Below, in pieces: positions 9,809-20,975 of a stretch of DNA of 64,000 nucleotides. The position numbers were made by a program, and so were the translations under genes. The notes below the pieces were generated by a model. It saw only the letters and a list, made by a program, of their open reading frames with translations. It made no database searches and had not been told where the DNA came from. Location of the stretch: NCBI GenBank assembly GCA_951394405.1, contig OX596339.1:2108001-2172000 (forward strand), read 5' to 3'. Position 1 is the first letter of the stretch. Each line of letters opens with the position of its first letter. The DNA comes from Coprinellus micaceus. Its lineage: Eukaryota; Basidiomycota; Agaricomycetes; Agaricales; Psathyrellaceae.

Positions 9809-11465
9809 TCACCGCTTGATAAACCCAGCAAGTTCCTTTTGCAGCTCTTTTTGCCGCCTCGCCTTCTCCAGATCATCGACGCTTCTCAAGTCGTACACAA
9901 TGTCACGCGTCTTGCCAAAGTACACCTGGTCGCGCACGCGTCGCGGGAAGGGAGAGACAAGAGGCATGACATGTCAGGTAAAGAAGTCGCGGTGCAGTCA
10001 GACCACCGAACCGAGGCGAGGAGGAGAATAACACGAACCTCTTGCAGCAAATTCCGCATCTTGATCTCCATCTCCTCGATCATCTTCCCTGTATTGGTAA
10101 TATGCGACGAAGCGTCGTGTATCGGCCAATCCTGTTCGGTCTAGGATGTACCAACAGTCAGTTTTTGTTCAGCTAACACGGAGACCACTCGGCTGCAGGC
10201 TGTGCGATGAGGAATGGCATCCAGATCGAACCAGACAAAGCTGGTCCCCTCGTCTATCATTTGAACCCAATCAAACTATCCTCTACTCACCTGCCTCGTC
10301 ATACTTCCACTAAGAGTCACCTCCCCGTCTGTCTTCAGTCCTTCAGGGCCCTTGCCCTCACTTCCCAACCCCGCGCTGGCGCTAGCGCCCTTCTCGTTTG
10401 CGCTAGCTTTGCGGGTAACCAACTGCAGCATCACCGTCGATGTGAGCTTATAGTGCGCTTGGCGCCCACGCTCGACGGTCTCGAAGACGTGTATGGAGTC
10501 CCAGGATCCCGAGGGCTCGTATGGCGTTGCGGGGGTCATCGCTATAGAGATTGAGGCGTGTGTGGATTAGTATCAGGTACTAGCAGGGAGATGAGGCGCA
10601 GTTCTCCCGAGGGGAATGGACGAGAAGGTGAGATAGATGCGAGGTTGGAAAGTTAATTGGATTTTGGGCGTTGGGAAGGATATCATCTTGGAAACGTCCC
10701 TAGCCTTTCGCGAGATGTGTACCACGAATCGGATTGAAGTACCGACAACTTCAAGAACGGTACTCCTCCACTCCAATCGGATCCAAAGCCAGGACCAAAC
10801 ACTCACTCTTCTTCAGAAGCACAACCCCAGCGAAGCCCCCATCATCCAAATCCCACAAATACACACTAGAAACGCCGCCCTCGTAGTACATCTCGCGGTA
10901 CGTGTCGAAGGATTCGTTAGCGGCGATCTCGAGTTTGCGCAGCTTGAGCGAGGGGACGGTGCCGTCGTCAAGTGGAGGGTCGTATTCGTTGGACCATGGG
11001 GATCTAGGCGGACAGAGTCGTTAGAATGGGGTACGGGGAGGAGTGATACAGGAGGAATTGGGAGATTGGCGATGGAGGTGTAAAGGATGTAAATCAGGGG
11101 TGACGACGCGTCGCTGCGACACTCCTCATTGTACCTTCCAACTACCGCATACTTGGCCCCTATCTCACCCCCGTGAACCTCTCTGAAGTACACCGTAATC
11201 CTGACCCTCTCATCCCCACACGAATCCGAACCACCATCGAGTAGAACACTCACCGATAACTCTCCCCATCCCGATTATAATCGCACGCAAGGTACTCCCT
11301 CCCCGTCGCCCTGTCCGTCTTCACCTGGAGCGGCTGGTCGACGCTTCCCAGGAGGTCATCGGCGTAGTCAGGACAGATGTCGACGAGTGCCGCGACGTTC
11401 TCCTCTGTGCGCGTCGGTGGCAGCCGGCGCATGAGGTCCAGCATCGAGTCGACGAGGTCCGCCAT
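9809..11465 (-). CDS. CAP2: F-actin-capping protein subunit beta
   Basis: The start exon (11465-11254) reads [19 protein letters not shown] and [18 protein letters not shown], then [11 protein letters not shown], which is diagnostic for the capping protein beta subunit. The next exon continues [14 protein letters not shown] and [19 protein letters not shown]. Later exons give [44 protein letters not shown] and [25 protein letters not shown]; the protein ends AGFIKR with TGA at 9809. With the alpha subunit it caps barbed ends of actin filaments at the cortex and actin patches. An insertion rich in Lys, Gly and Ser sits between LVTRK and the TLSGSMTRQ strand and makes it longer than yeast Cap2. 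The intron before the GSWDSI exon is unusually long, about 260 nt. Confidence 0.93.
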
Positions 11466-11817
11466 CGTTGCTCCTTTGATTCGGTTGCCCTGAGGGGAGG
11501 AGGAGAGAGAAAGAGATGGTGGGTGCGAGGTACAGGGATATAGATGAAAGCAAATACGACGTGGTAAGAGGAGAGGGGGGCCAACGACTGCGAGCGTTCA
11601 TCAGAGATAGCCTACACGTGATGGATCCCCATCGCGACACTGGCTCCGGGGAGATTGGCGCCCGTCCTCGCTCAGAGTCTCTCACGAGCAATGGGAGGAG
11701 GCGTAATATAAGAATAGTTTTAGTGTGTCGAGTACCAATAAATATCTAGCCCAGAATGTACCCCGCCCAAAATTTAGCACTCGTTCGATTCACTATCCAA
11801 GATGATCCCCGGAGACC

Positions 11818-13043
11818 CTAAAGCTCATATCCGGTCCCATTCGCAGCCGCGGCTACCTCTTCCTTCGCCTTCTCCGTGATAGTGATATCCTTTTCCTCGG
11901 CGGCAACGGGCGCAGGAGGCGGGGGCGGGGCAGGGAGAGCAGTGGCCTTCCATCCCGAGCGGAAGGACGCAACGGCGGCGATGAGACCGAGGACACCAAC
12001 CCAGGCGTCGTTCTTAATGATACCCGCCTCGAGAGACCTGTGTGTGGACGGCGATCAGTTACGAGTCATCACAAGGAGAATGGACGACCGGAGGCGGCAA
12101 TCAGTACATACCAATGAATAGTCAAGGGCAAGTTTCCTAGATTCACCACAACTTCACTCCAGAACGCATCCCATCTCCCGCCCATGTCTCTCTTCTCCTC
12201 AACACTCAACCCCGCGCCGCCCTTCGCCTTCTTCAGAGCCTTTCCCCTTGCGACCAACAGCTTCCTGTCCTCCCATAGATGAACAAAGTGCAGGAAGACG
12301 TAGACAGCCCAAGCACGGGTCGACCAGAGGCTGAGCTTGCCGGCGTCGAGCTTGATTTGCTTGCGTTTCCCAGAAGAGGGGAGGAGGGGGAAGGGAGACG
12401 CGAAAGAGGAGGGGAGAATACTGTGTGAGACCAGGTAGGAGAGGTGCTCGAGAGGGTAGTAGACGAGCATGCTCCAGCCTTGGAGACGTTCGACAGTGAG
12501 GAGGCTTCGGGTAGCTGGGGGGCTGCGTTCGAGGGAGATGAGCCATTGGAAGATGGGCAGCAGACCTATATACAAACAATTGTCAGTACTGGACTAAGAG
12601 AGAGAAATGAGCACGACCCACCCCATATCCTCCACGCTGTCCTGGAATCTCCGATGACACTCCCGAACTTCTCATACGCCGCTGCGCCGCTGCTCTCCGG
12701 GGTCTGCCTCAGGCCAGCCTTGTGTTGCAGTCGAGCACGCAGGCGCAGGAATGGGGCGATGAGCTTTACCGCGTATTGGATGATCTAAAAGAGGTCGTCC
12801 TGTCCGTCAACGGCGAGGCCTGTGTAAGTTGAGGAGACCGAACCATGAAAAACTTGCTGTCTCGAGATTTAGCGCCTGTGTCGGGATCCATAGAAATTGG
12901 ACTTACTCGCTACCACTCCACGTCCCCAAGTACCTCACAAGATGGTCCAGCGTCTCGCTTGGCTTGACGTGCGAGAAACACCCCAGGATGGCATCGTTGA
13001 GCCTGGCTGTCGTCAGAATGGGCCTTGTAGTTGGTCGCGACAT
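11818..13043 (-). CDS. PEX11: PEX11-family peroxisomal membrane protein
   Basis: Five exons: 13043-12907, 12856-12844, 12784 to about 12650, 12565-12112 and 12037-11818. The protein starts MSRPTTRPILTTARLND; the PEX11 hallmark runs across four exons as HLVRYLGTWSGSDKFFM, then IIQYAVKLIAPFLRLRARL. Later come GDSRTAWRIWGLLPIFQWL, the ERLQGWSMLVYYPLEHLSY segment, WSTRAWAVYVFLHFVHLWED, a Lys-rich stretch, and a hydrophobic WVGVLGLIAAVASF near the end. PEX11 proteins bend and elongate the peroxisome membrane before fission. This one resembles the PEX11C-like branch more than yeast Pex11p. The second exon is only 13 nt (CAAGTTTTTCATG); it is needed to keep the frame and supplies the conserved D-K-F-F-M. 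Confidence 0.88.
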
Positions 13044-13604
13044 GGCTTGGGTTCGTTTTCCGCTCTTCCAGGAATGCTGTCCTTCAGCCTTTTGTCGGAG
13101 GAGTGTAAGGGAGGTAGGAAGAGTGTTTGGTGCCTCTGAATCTATGGCCGATGTCCTCTTGCAACGTTGACGCTCGGACTGAACGTGATAACAGTGTCCA
13201 TCGCCGGGACAACCCTCCCGGATCCCAAGTATTAGGGTTAGGTCCAATGCCCCTAACCTCGAAGCCTCCAGCAACGAATAGGGGCCCCACACCGCATCTG
13301 GGACATGCAAGTGACGTCACCACGTGGAATGGTACTTGCTAGAACGTCCTCGAGCCTTCCGCCGTGCGCCAGCACGTTCCCCAGACCTTCCGACATTGCC
13401 CTTCGTCGTCGATAAAAGCGACGCACGCCTCAGCGCTCGGGCCTCCCCGCGATTACACCCATCACAAGTCACTCGAGTATAATCCACGACTCACAGCAAG
13501 GCTCAACGTTCAGAGTCTGATTCCGCTTACACCAAACCGTGCTTCGCATAGGACACAGTCCAGACGATACCCACACACGCTAGGAAACAGGGTGGTAAGG
13601 GAAA

Positions 13605-15012
13605 ATGGGAAAAGACTACTACAAGCTGCTGGACATCAGCAAGGAGGCGACCGAGGACGAGGTTAAGAAGGCATACAAGAAGATGGTGAGTACCTCAATT
13701 CCATCCGCATCTCCACTTACTTCGTGTGTCCCCCCATGCGAATACCTTTGACTTACCATATCTCCATGGTGTCACAGGCCTTGAAATGGCACCCAGACCG
13801 AAACAAGAACTCCGAAGAAGCGACGCAGAAGTTCAAGGAGGTATGTAGCCGTTTTTCCCTTTAGTACAGGTGCTGACTCTCAACCGGGCTTAGATTTCTG
13901 AAGCATTCGAGGTTCTCTCTGACAAGCAAAAACGCGCAGTCTACGACCAGTTGGGGGAGGAAGGACTCAAAGGCAAAGGCGCCCCACCTCAAGGCTCCAC
14001 TAGCGGCCCCTCCACTGGTGCCAGTGGTTTCTCAGGTTTTGGTGGCCCCGGCGGACCCACATTCACGTTCAACTCTAGCGGCCCAGGTGGGGGCTCGTTC
14101 AATCCAAGCGACCCGAACATCATCTTCGAGACCTTCTTTGGGCACGGTGGTCCAGGGTTGGGGTTATTTGGGGGTATGGGCGGGGTGCCTTCGGGAGGAA
14201 GTAAAAAAGGCAGTGGGGCGAAGAGTTATAGCATGTATGACGATGACGACGATATGGGTGGGGGAGGAGGAAGCTCATATTCGGTGTTCAACGGGTACTC
14301 TGGGTTTGGAGGTATGCCCGGGTCCACGCCTGGCGCATCGTCCCCCCGCTACCGTCCAAAGGCCTCATCCACTTCCCAGAACCCGTTCGTCAATTCAGGT
14401 TTTGGCACCCCGTTTCCACCCAAACCGACACCGAAACCCTCACAAACGAAACCGGCAGAAATCACGAAGCCACTCAAACTCTCCCTGGCGGACCTGTACA
14501 CTGGAACGAGGAAACACCTCAAGATCGGTCGGAAGCTTCTCAATGGCCGCACAGAAGATAAAGTGCTAGAGATTGATGTGCTACCTGGGTGGAAGGCAGG
14601 GACGAAAGTTCGGTTCCCGAAAGCCGGAAACGAGGTCCCAGGGTCAGCGGAGGCCCAGGATCTCGTCTTCGTCGTGGAGGAGAAACCCGATCATACAGGA
14701 AAGTGGACGAGAGAAGGGGACGACCTTGTCGTTCGCGTGGACCTTCCACTCGTGGAAGCCCTCTGCGGGTCGGCAGATGGCGGTAAACTGACGAAGGCTG
14801 TGGAACTGCTAGATGGGAGGCGGTTACAAGTCGCTGTCCCATTGGGCATTGTGAAGCCTGAGCAGACATCGATTGTGAGTGGGGAAGGAATGCCGGTGAG
14901 GAAGGGCGGGAAAGTGGAGAGGAAAGGAGATTTGAGGGTTAGATGGAATGTGGTGTTCCCAGCCCAACTGGGACCTGGCCAGAAGGAAGGTCTGAGGAAG
15001 ATTTTGGCATGA
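13605..15012 (+). CDS. DnaJ/Hsp40 co-chaperone, class II (Sis1/DNAJB type)
   Basis: Three exons (13605-13685, 13778-13840, 13894-15012). The J domain begins MGKDYYKLLDISKEATEDEV and contains KWHPDRNKN with the HPD that triggers Hsp70 ATP hydrolysis. A long Gly/Phe-rich linker follows (SGFSGFGGPGG and others), with an acidic DDDDDMGGGGG patch. No CxxCxGxG zinc finger is present, so this is class II. The C-terminal substrate-binding region starts around KPLKLSLADLYTGTRKHLKIGR and ends LGPGQKEGLRKILA. It delivers substrates to cytosolic Hsp70. It is closest in layout to yeast Sis1 and S. pombe Psi1, though I cannot tell which is the ortholog. It is divergent from the PEX11 gene with 561 bp between. 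Confidence 0.92.
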
Positions 15013-15302
15013 CGGGTGGACGGGGAGACGGACTAAGAAACTCACGATATGATCGGAACGGACTATTGGCTGTCTGGGCTCTGTACACACAACATGTTGT
15101 TTCTATCGTACTATAGTATATATTCTCGCATACCATCTTGTATCATTTTGACTTTGATTGCAATTGACTTCGGTCAGGACTCAGTACAACAGTTGGCGAT
15201 ACGTGCATGGAGTCGTCATGGAACTTGAAGGGAGGCAAGAGTGTCCCTAGGCTTGGAATGGGAGGGTCACCTGTGTCACCTCGTTGTTAGATAGGTTGAG
15301 GT

Positions 15303-15367
15303 TTGGGCGCTTGTAGCGGTTAGGCGGGCATAGAGCATCGGGTTAGGGTTCACCGGCAAACTCCGTG
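15303..15367 (+). repeat. Imperfect direct repeat, left copy
   Basis: A stretch of about 65 bp (TTGGGCGCTTGT ... GCGGGCATAG ... GGGTTAGGGTTC ... CGGCAA) recurs in the same orientation at 18619-18684 with roughly 80% identity by eye. The two copies bracket the NACHT gene. It includes a TTAGGG unit but is not a telomeric array. Confidence 0.7.
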
Positions 15368-15737
15368 CAACGGCCGCTCAATAATTACTACGAGTTCGAA
15401 CTTGAAGCTTGAAGCTTGAATGTGTCGCCATCCTCTACTTACTCTTGGCACCTTCCTTCCGAAGGATTCAATGTGCCATCACTCAGGACCCAGGAGGAAA
15501 CCGAGACTCTTAAAAACTGCTCTGGGACCGACGCAAAGCGACGGCCTAGAAGCTCGTCTGCAGCGGCAAGGCCAACGTGAGCAGACAAGGTGACGCTGAA
15601 AGAGGCTGTACCCGTTTAATCTCGATGTGATATCGGTGATATGTGACAGATTGAATGCCCTACGTGTTAGTTCAGTCTCCTTCCTGTCCTCTTTCATCGC
15701 CCTCGACTTCTCGAAATCCTTACGCTGAAGACATTAG

Positions 15738-18361
15738 TTGACGCTTTCTCTCGCTCCGACGTCTTCTTCAGGCCCGCCCAACTTGAAACCGTCCTTTCGG
15801 CGGTGGGCCAGGGGGTTGAGGGAAGATGTCAAGGACGGCCTCAACAGTTTGAGACGCTCGACAACCCCCTCCCGGTCATCTACCCCTGATCCTCGTCCTG
15901 CCGAAGCAAACTGTGGAGTTGAAGTGTCTGGCGATCCTTATGAAGCCACTCCATCGACATCTACCTTCAAGGATGCTATGAAGGTCTCGGTGAACTTCAC
16001 GCAGCCCTTTTGAAGCGGTTGCCCGAGATTGTGGACGGAAATCCAGTGAAGATGGCATTGTCGCTGGGGAAGATGATTGTGGAGATCAAAGATGTAAGTC
16101 GCGCCGGAATCCTACATGTTTAGCACCAACCTACCCCTCCTTACAGGCCGTGAAGGATAATATGGATGCAGTTGAAAGGCGTATTGCCTCGACCGGAGCT
16201 CAGTTGTTGATCGTGGAGGACACTCAAATTAGCAGCTGGGGGCCGAACGACCCAGAAAGGCGATGGTTGAAGAAATTCGAAGAGTGAGTTAAATCGTCCT
16301 GTTTGTTGGGTAGGGTAACCCACCCACTCCTCTTGCAGAACCCTGGAGGAAGAGTTGACGAAACTATGTCGTCTGAGCGGGGAGGAGGTATTAAGAAAAA
16401 TCGCCGACCATGAGGACGAGAAATCTCAAATTGCCACTATTCTCGAACGCGTGAACGAAGCTAGAATGCAATTTGAGGTACGTCCAAACTTGCGCGGGGA
16501 CGGAAATAGCTAAGCTGTACCATCCAGTTGTACACCAACATCAGAATGCTGAGTGTCGTGAAAACAATGGAGCAAGCTGCCATGGTACGTTGTCACAATT
16601 TCAAACCTCCACCATCTCACCCGTGCGAAGCAATCCATCATTAACAACCTGAGGCCATCGCACATGGCTGACTACAAATACTACCTGGAAGGCAATCAAC
16701 GTGAGGCGCTACGTCGTGAGCTTTGTACCCCTGGAACTCGGCTCCCCATCCTCGGAGAGGCAACAACATGGGCCAACGACACGTCCCTAGAAAGCGAACC
16801 CATCTTCTGGTCGTTCGGCCCAGCGGGCTCGGGGAAGACGACCATCGCGTACACCATTGCCCGCCGCTTTGAATCGACCTTTGACACTACCGACACCATC
16901 ACCTTGGGCGGGAATTTTCTCTGTTCCCGACAATTCGAGGAAACGCGGTTTAAGACCTACATCATCCGCACTCTTGCCTATCAGCTGGCTCGCAAGTGCC
17001 AAGGATTTGCTGAAGCTCTGAACAGAACGGAGAACTTCGACTCTATTCACCGGGATGTCGGCACCCAGCTTCAGTCTCCTAATCACCCCGTGGCAGCAGT
17101 ATCTATCGACGCGCGGCCACGACTCGTCGAGCGCAACCCGATTCTTGTTTCTTATTGACGCGGTCGATGGGATTGAGCAGCAAGGTGGTTCAGAATTCCT
17201 CCGTGACCTGCTCACGGTGATCAACAACAACCGCCTTCCCAGCCTCAAATTCTTCGTCACCAGCCGCCCCGACCCAGATATAGTCTCTCGTGCCGAAACA
17301 CTTGAGAGGAAGCAGCTCATCCGGCTGCAAGATGTTGGGAAGGGGGAAGTCCAGAGAGACATCGCAACATACCTAGAGGCAAACCTTCCTCGCTTCAAGG
17401 GTCGCGAAGAGATGAGGAACATCCAGGAATTTGCCGGAGATTTATTCATTGTCGCTGCCACCATAGTCAGGCACTTGACTCTGAAGAAAAACAATTTCTC
17501 AGAGCAAAAAGGCCTTCTTCAGAAACTTTTTCCCCGCCGCGAAGGGCAACGCGCAACGTCCACCAGCGCCACCCACCTCCTAGACAATCTCTACGTACAG
17601 ATTCTCAATGAAGCGTTCGATCAGTTCTCCGAGGAGTTCTTCGCCGACAAGCTTAACATCCTTCACACGTTTCTCTGCGCCATGGAGCGTACTTCAACAT
17701 CTATCGTCACCAAGCTTCTCGACCTTGAAGACCCTGATGGTCCTGTAGACACCTCCACCAACCCGGCCAATGACGTCTTATCCTGCCTCCACGCTGTCCT
17801 CTACGTTGACCAAAACCACAGTGTCCTATCTTACCACAAGTCGTTCATTGATTTCATATTCGACAAGAATCGCTCCGGCAAATTTGCATGCAATCAGCCA
17901 TCCCACCACCAACTCCTCACTCAGCATTGCTTCCGTATCATGAACACCGGGCTCAAGTTCAACATTGCCAACATTGCGACGTCCTTCATCTTCGACACCG
18001 ACAACCCTGATTTACAGAACGAAGTTACCCAAAACCTCTCCTTGGAGCTCAGCTATTCTTGTCGGAGCTGGAGCCGCCACCTCCCTCTGACCCAACCTTC
18101 ACTTCCCTTTCTCGACCCTCTGTCCGACTTCCTCCAACTTCCGGTCCTATTCTGGATCGAAGCAATGAACCTCCTCAATGCTTCAACACAGTGCTATCTC
18201 GACCTTTGCAGAGCGAGTGAGTGGGTTGAGACGGTGGGTGATATGATCCATGAACCCGGGTTACTCTAACTCGGAAACACCAGCATGAGGATGGCGCTGC
18301 ACTTGCCCAGCAGCTCCGGGACACCCGGGCGCCCTTTGCGAGGAGGTTCAGATTCAAGTAG
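15738..18361 (+). CDS. NACHT P-loop NTPase (NWD-like), frame-broken, no WD40 repeats
   Basis: Exons near 15738-15981, up to 16093, 16147-16283, 16339-16477, 16528-16584, about 16651 to 18233 and 18284-18361 give an N-terminal helical region (LLKRLPEIVDGNPVKMALSL, AVKDNMDAVERRIAS) followed by CTPGTRLPILGEATTWA, Walker A FGPAGSGKTTIA, Walker B FLFLIDAVDG and the sensor FFVTSRPDPD. This order is typical of agaric NACHT/STAND proteins. No ATG opens the first exon. The frame must shift once near 15995 (unless a 32-nt intron is used) and again at about 17070-17085 within LQS/LLITPW. A 50-nt intron with a CTAAC branch site (18234-18283) removes a premature stop and the protein then ends ARRFRFK. The usual C-terminal WD40 propeller is absent. 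NACHT proteins act in non-self recognition and regulated cell death. This copy is probably a decaying paralogue; sequence error is the alternative. Confidence 0.65.
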
Positions 18362-18618
18362 TGGATGTCCTGGCGGGAGGACGAAGGGGCAGAGAGGGGC
18401 AGGAGATCGGGACGGTGAAGGGTCAGGGAGAAAAGCTAGAAATGCGTGGAGGCGTCGAAATGTGCGATAGACTAAGACTCGGTGGCCAGTATAGTGAATA
18501 TGCGCACAGTGGGGTCGATGGGGAGCAGAGGAACCGACTTTACGGTGGGTCGTTTGCCCGTAGATGCTCTCGTTCAAGTTCGGCAACTTCCGTCCCAGCC
18601 GCCGCAATCCTCCTTCAG

Positions 18619-18684
18619 GCTTGGGCGCTTGTTGGGGCGGGCATAGCGCCATTGGGTTAGGGTTCCCGTCGGCAAGTTCCGTAA
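18619..18684 (+). repeat. Imperfect direct repeat, right copy
   Basis: Right-hand partner of the repeat at 15303-15367, starting 257 nt after the NACHT stop. Shared blocks are TTGGGCGCTTGT, GGCGGGCATAG, TGGGTTAGGGTTC and GGCAA. A four-base gap relative to the left copy lies after the first block. Confidence 0.7.
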
Positions 18685-19475
18685 GCGCCCGACCTTTTGC
18701 CTGTTCTCCTCGCTGCCCGTCCCCTAACCCCCCTCCTGATGCATTTGAATGCACTACAGTGGGGAGACAACCAGTTCGCTTCAATGAGGCGTGCAGACCG
18801 CTGATAGTCCCCGTCCCATTCGAGCTGGCGAAGTTGCGCTTATAGTCGCAAGTCATCGTCATTGAATAGCTCGTACGGGTACATGAGGCAAAGAATACAA
18901 GTCCATAGAATGTGCAGAAAGAAATGTGAACTACAACAAGCGCCCGAGTAGGTCTGTGCCCGGCAACATGGGCCAGAGAGACCCGTAGGCAAGAGCCACG
19001 TCCGCGGACCATCGCAGCCGCGGCGCCCAGTCGATAATCGTAAACGATCGGTATAGTCGTACGTGCATAAAGGGTGGAAGTCCAGAGGGGAGCCAGGCAC
19101 CATCGCCATCGTCGTCACCATCGTCCCCGCCGGTTGCGAGGCTTGGGCCCTATCAAACAAATCCCACGCACAACACTCTTCAGAAAACGGTCTGAGCTCC
19201 CGCGTAGGGGGAAGTGGAGAGGTTCTTCGCGGGTGCCAAGAACGAGAGGAGGTCTGAGCCGGGGAAGGGTACTTCTTTGCGTTGCCTATGGGGTTTCGTC
19301 AGCACCAGTTTCGAATGCCGAAGAGAGATCGATTCGTGGGTCTGGGATGGGAAAAGAGGGAAGGTAGAAAGGTAGAGACGGGGAAATAATGGGATAAGAC
19401 GGGGTTGGAAGAAGGAAGGGGAGTGACAGAGGAAGAAAGGAAAGAGAGTAGGAGCGGTGAGAAGGAAGTGGGAAC
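18685..19475. other. Intergenic region
   Basis: No supported gene. Open frames on the minus strand here lack recognisable motifs. It is the 3' side of the minus-strand VTC1-like gene. Confidence 0.45.
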
Positions 19476-20975
19476 TTACAGTTCTCGGACTGTGCACGTC
19501 AAAGCGCCAGAGCACCGATTGACAGAGAAGATGATATGCGATAGGAAGTAGAGGTTCGGTGACGAGATGTCGAGCCACCACGAAAGGCAGAAGTCGGGAG
19601 GGGCAAGGTGGAAGGAGCATATCGTAAATATCGGTCGTGTGCCGGATATCCAAGGTGAACATATTTAGGTGTGATTGAAGTGACGTCGATCGAGGGATGC
19701 GTCAAAGCCGCCGTTGGGTGAGGACGAACGTGTGTGCGCGGGACGAGGAGGAGGCGATCGGGGTGGCGTTAGCGTATGTTCGAGGACGAATGTGCGTGAA
19801 GCGAGGACAGAAATGAAGCGTGAAGCAAGGTCGAGGGATCGGGAGGAGGAAGGAGGGCAGGGCGTGTGGAGCGAGCAGGGAGAAGGAATAGAAGTAAAAC
19901 CCAATTATAGGTACAATTTGGAGTGGAAAAGAAGTCGAAGGCCAGGGGCCAAAAGAACAGAGAACAGAGCAAAACAGAGCAGGTAGAAAAGGGGGCATAA
20001 CGTACCTCGAATGATAAAATTGGCCGAAACCGCGAAGAACAAGGCGACGCTGAGGAGGATGGGGCCTGCGAGGGCGTCGAAATGCCCGGGGTCGCGCCGG
20101 CGGATCATGGTTATGCGGTGTTGGTATAGGACGTAGCCGTAGATCTGGAGGAGCGGGTGAGGTCATTAGTTGAATATTGGGTTTATGGTAGGGAAGATTG
20201 GAGTTGGGACGAGGAGGAAGAGAGGAGGGGGTTAGGGAGTGTATTGGGGTGACGAAGGCGAGAGGAAGGCGGTATTCAAGGAGTACAAGAGAAGAGGAGG
20301 AAGGACGTACAAGAGTAGCCACGCTAATCGCTGCGTAGACATACGCGAAGCGTTTTGCGATCTCGTCCTTGGAGGCGTTGAAGAGTGCGACTGCGAGTGC
20401 AGCGAGAACCATGGACTGGTTGAGCCACGAAACCCAGGCTGTATGCCGAGTAAAGTCAGACCTACGCCCTGACATATCTCGCAGGAATAAAATGGATGTG
20501 CAGGAAAATGGAGGACGAGATAAGGAAAAAGAAAATCGGAATAAAACGCACTTCGTTCGTTGGCAAACCAGACTTTTCCTTCCACCTTCACACTGGTGGG
20601 TACCTTCTTGGGCACCCTCACGTTCGCAGGGACGGTGTTGATAGCATGGTAGTCGCGCACAGTCGGCCTCTCGCCGTGTTCGTCTCGTGCCGTCTCTGGG
20701 ATATCGTCTGCGCGAAAGTACCTTTACACCCCGGTCAGCGTCGCATATCAAGCCAAGAGGAAGTGAGGAGAGCAGGAAACGCACCTCGCAGGCCTCCTCA
20801 CTCTAGGCAGACTCGCCAGGGCTCCAGGAGAGAAGGGCAGCAAAACGGCCTGCCAGGAGCGACGGAGGAGGGAGCTGCTGCGTCGCTCGCCGTCATCGGA
20901 GGCGGTTGCGGAGGTGGGCTCTGGGTTGTGCCCATTCGTGTTCGTCGTCGCTGAGGCGGACATCGTCGTGGTCAA
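19476..20975 (-). CDS. VTC1: VTC1-like polyphosphate transporter chaperone subunit (DUF202)
   Basis: The protein starts MTTTMSASATTNTNG at 20975 and has an N-terminal extension of about 100 residues unlike the short yeast Vtc1. The conserved part begins VPKKVPTSVKVEGKVWFANE, then RTWVSWLNQSMVLAALAVAL, YVYAAISVATLIYGYVLYQH, RITMIRRRDPGHFD and LAGPILLSVALFFAVSANFI. This gives three membrane helices with the basic loop typical of DUF202. VTC complexes make polyphosphate and move it into the vacuole; Vtc1 is the small membrane subunit without SPX or catalytic domains. The last junction is uncertain. A strong donor (GTACGT) follows IIR; splicing to 19489 gives a short VREL end, but the intron would be 516 nt. 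Read-through would instead end at 19905 with 31 extra residues. Confidence 0.8.

Noticed and set aside
18266..19012. Minus-strand open frame of 248 codons after the NACHT gene.
   Set aside because: No domain, overlaps the true last NACHT exon and the direct repeat.
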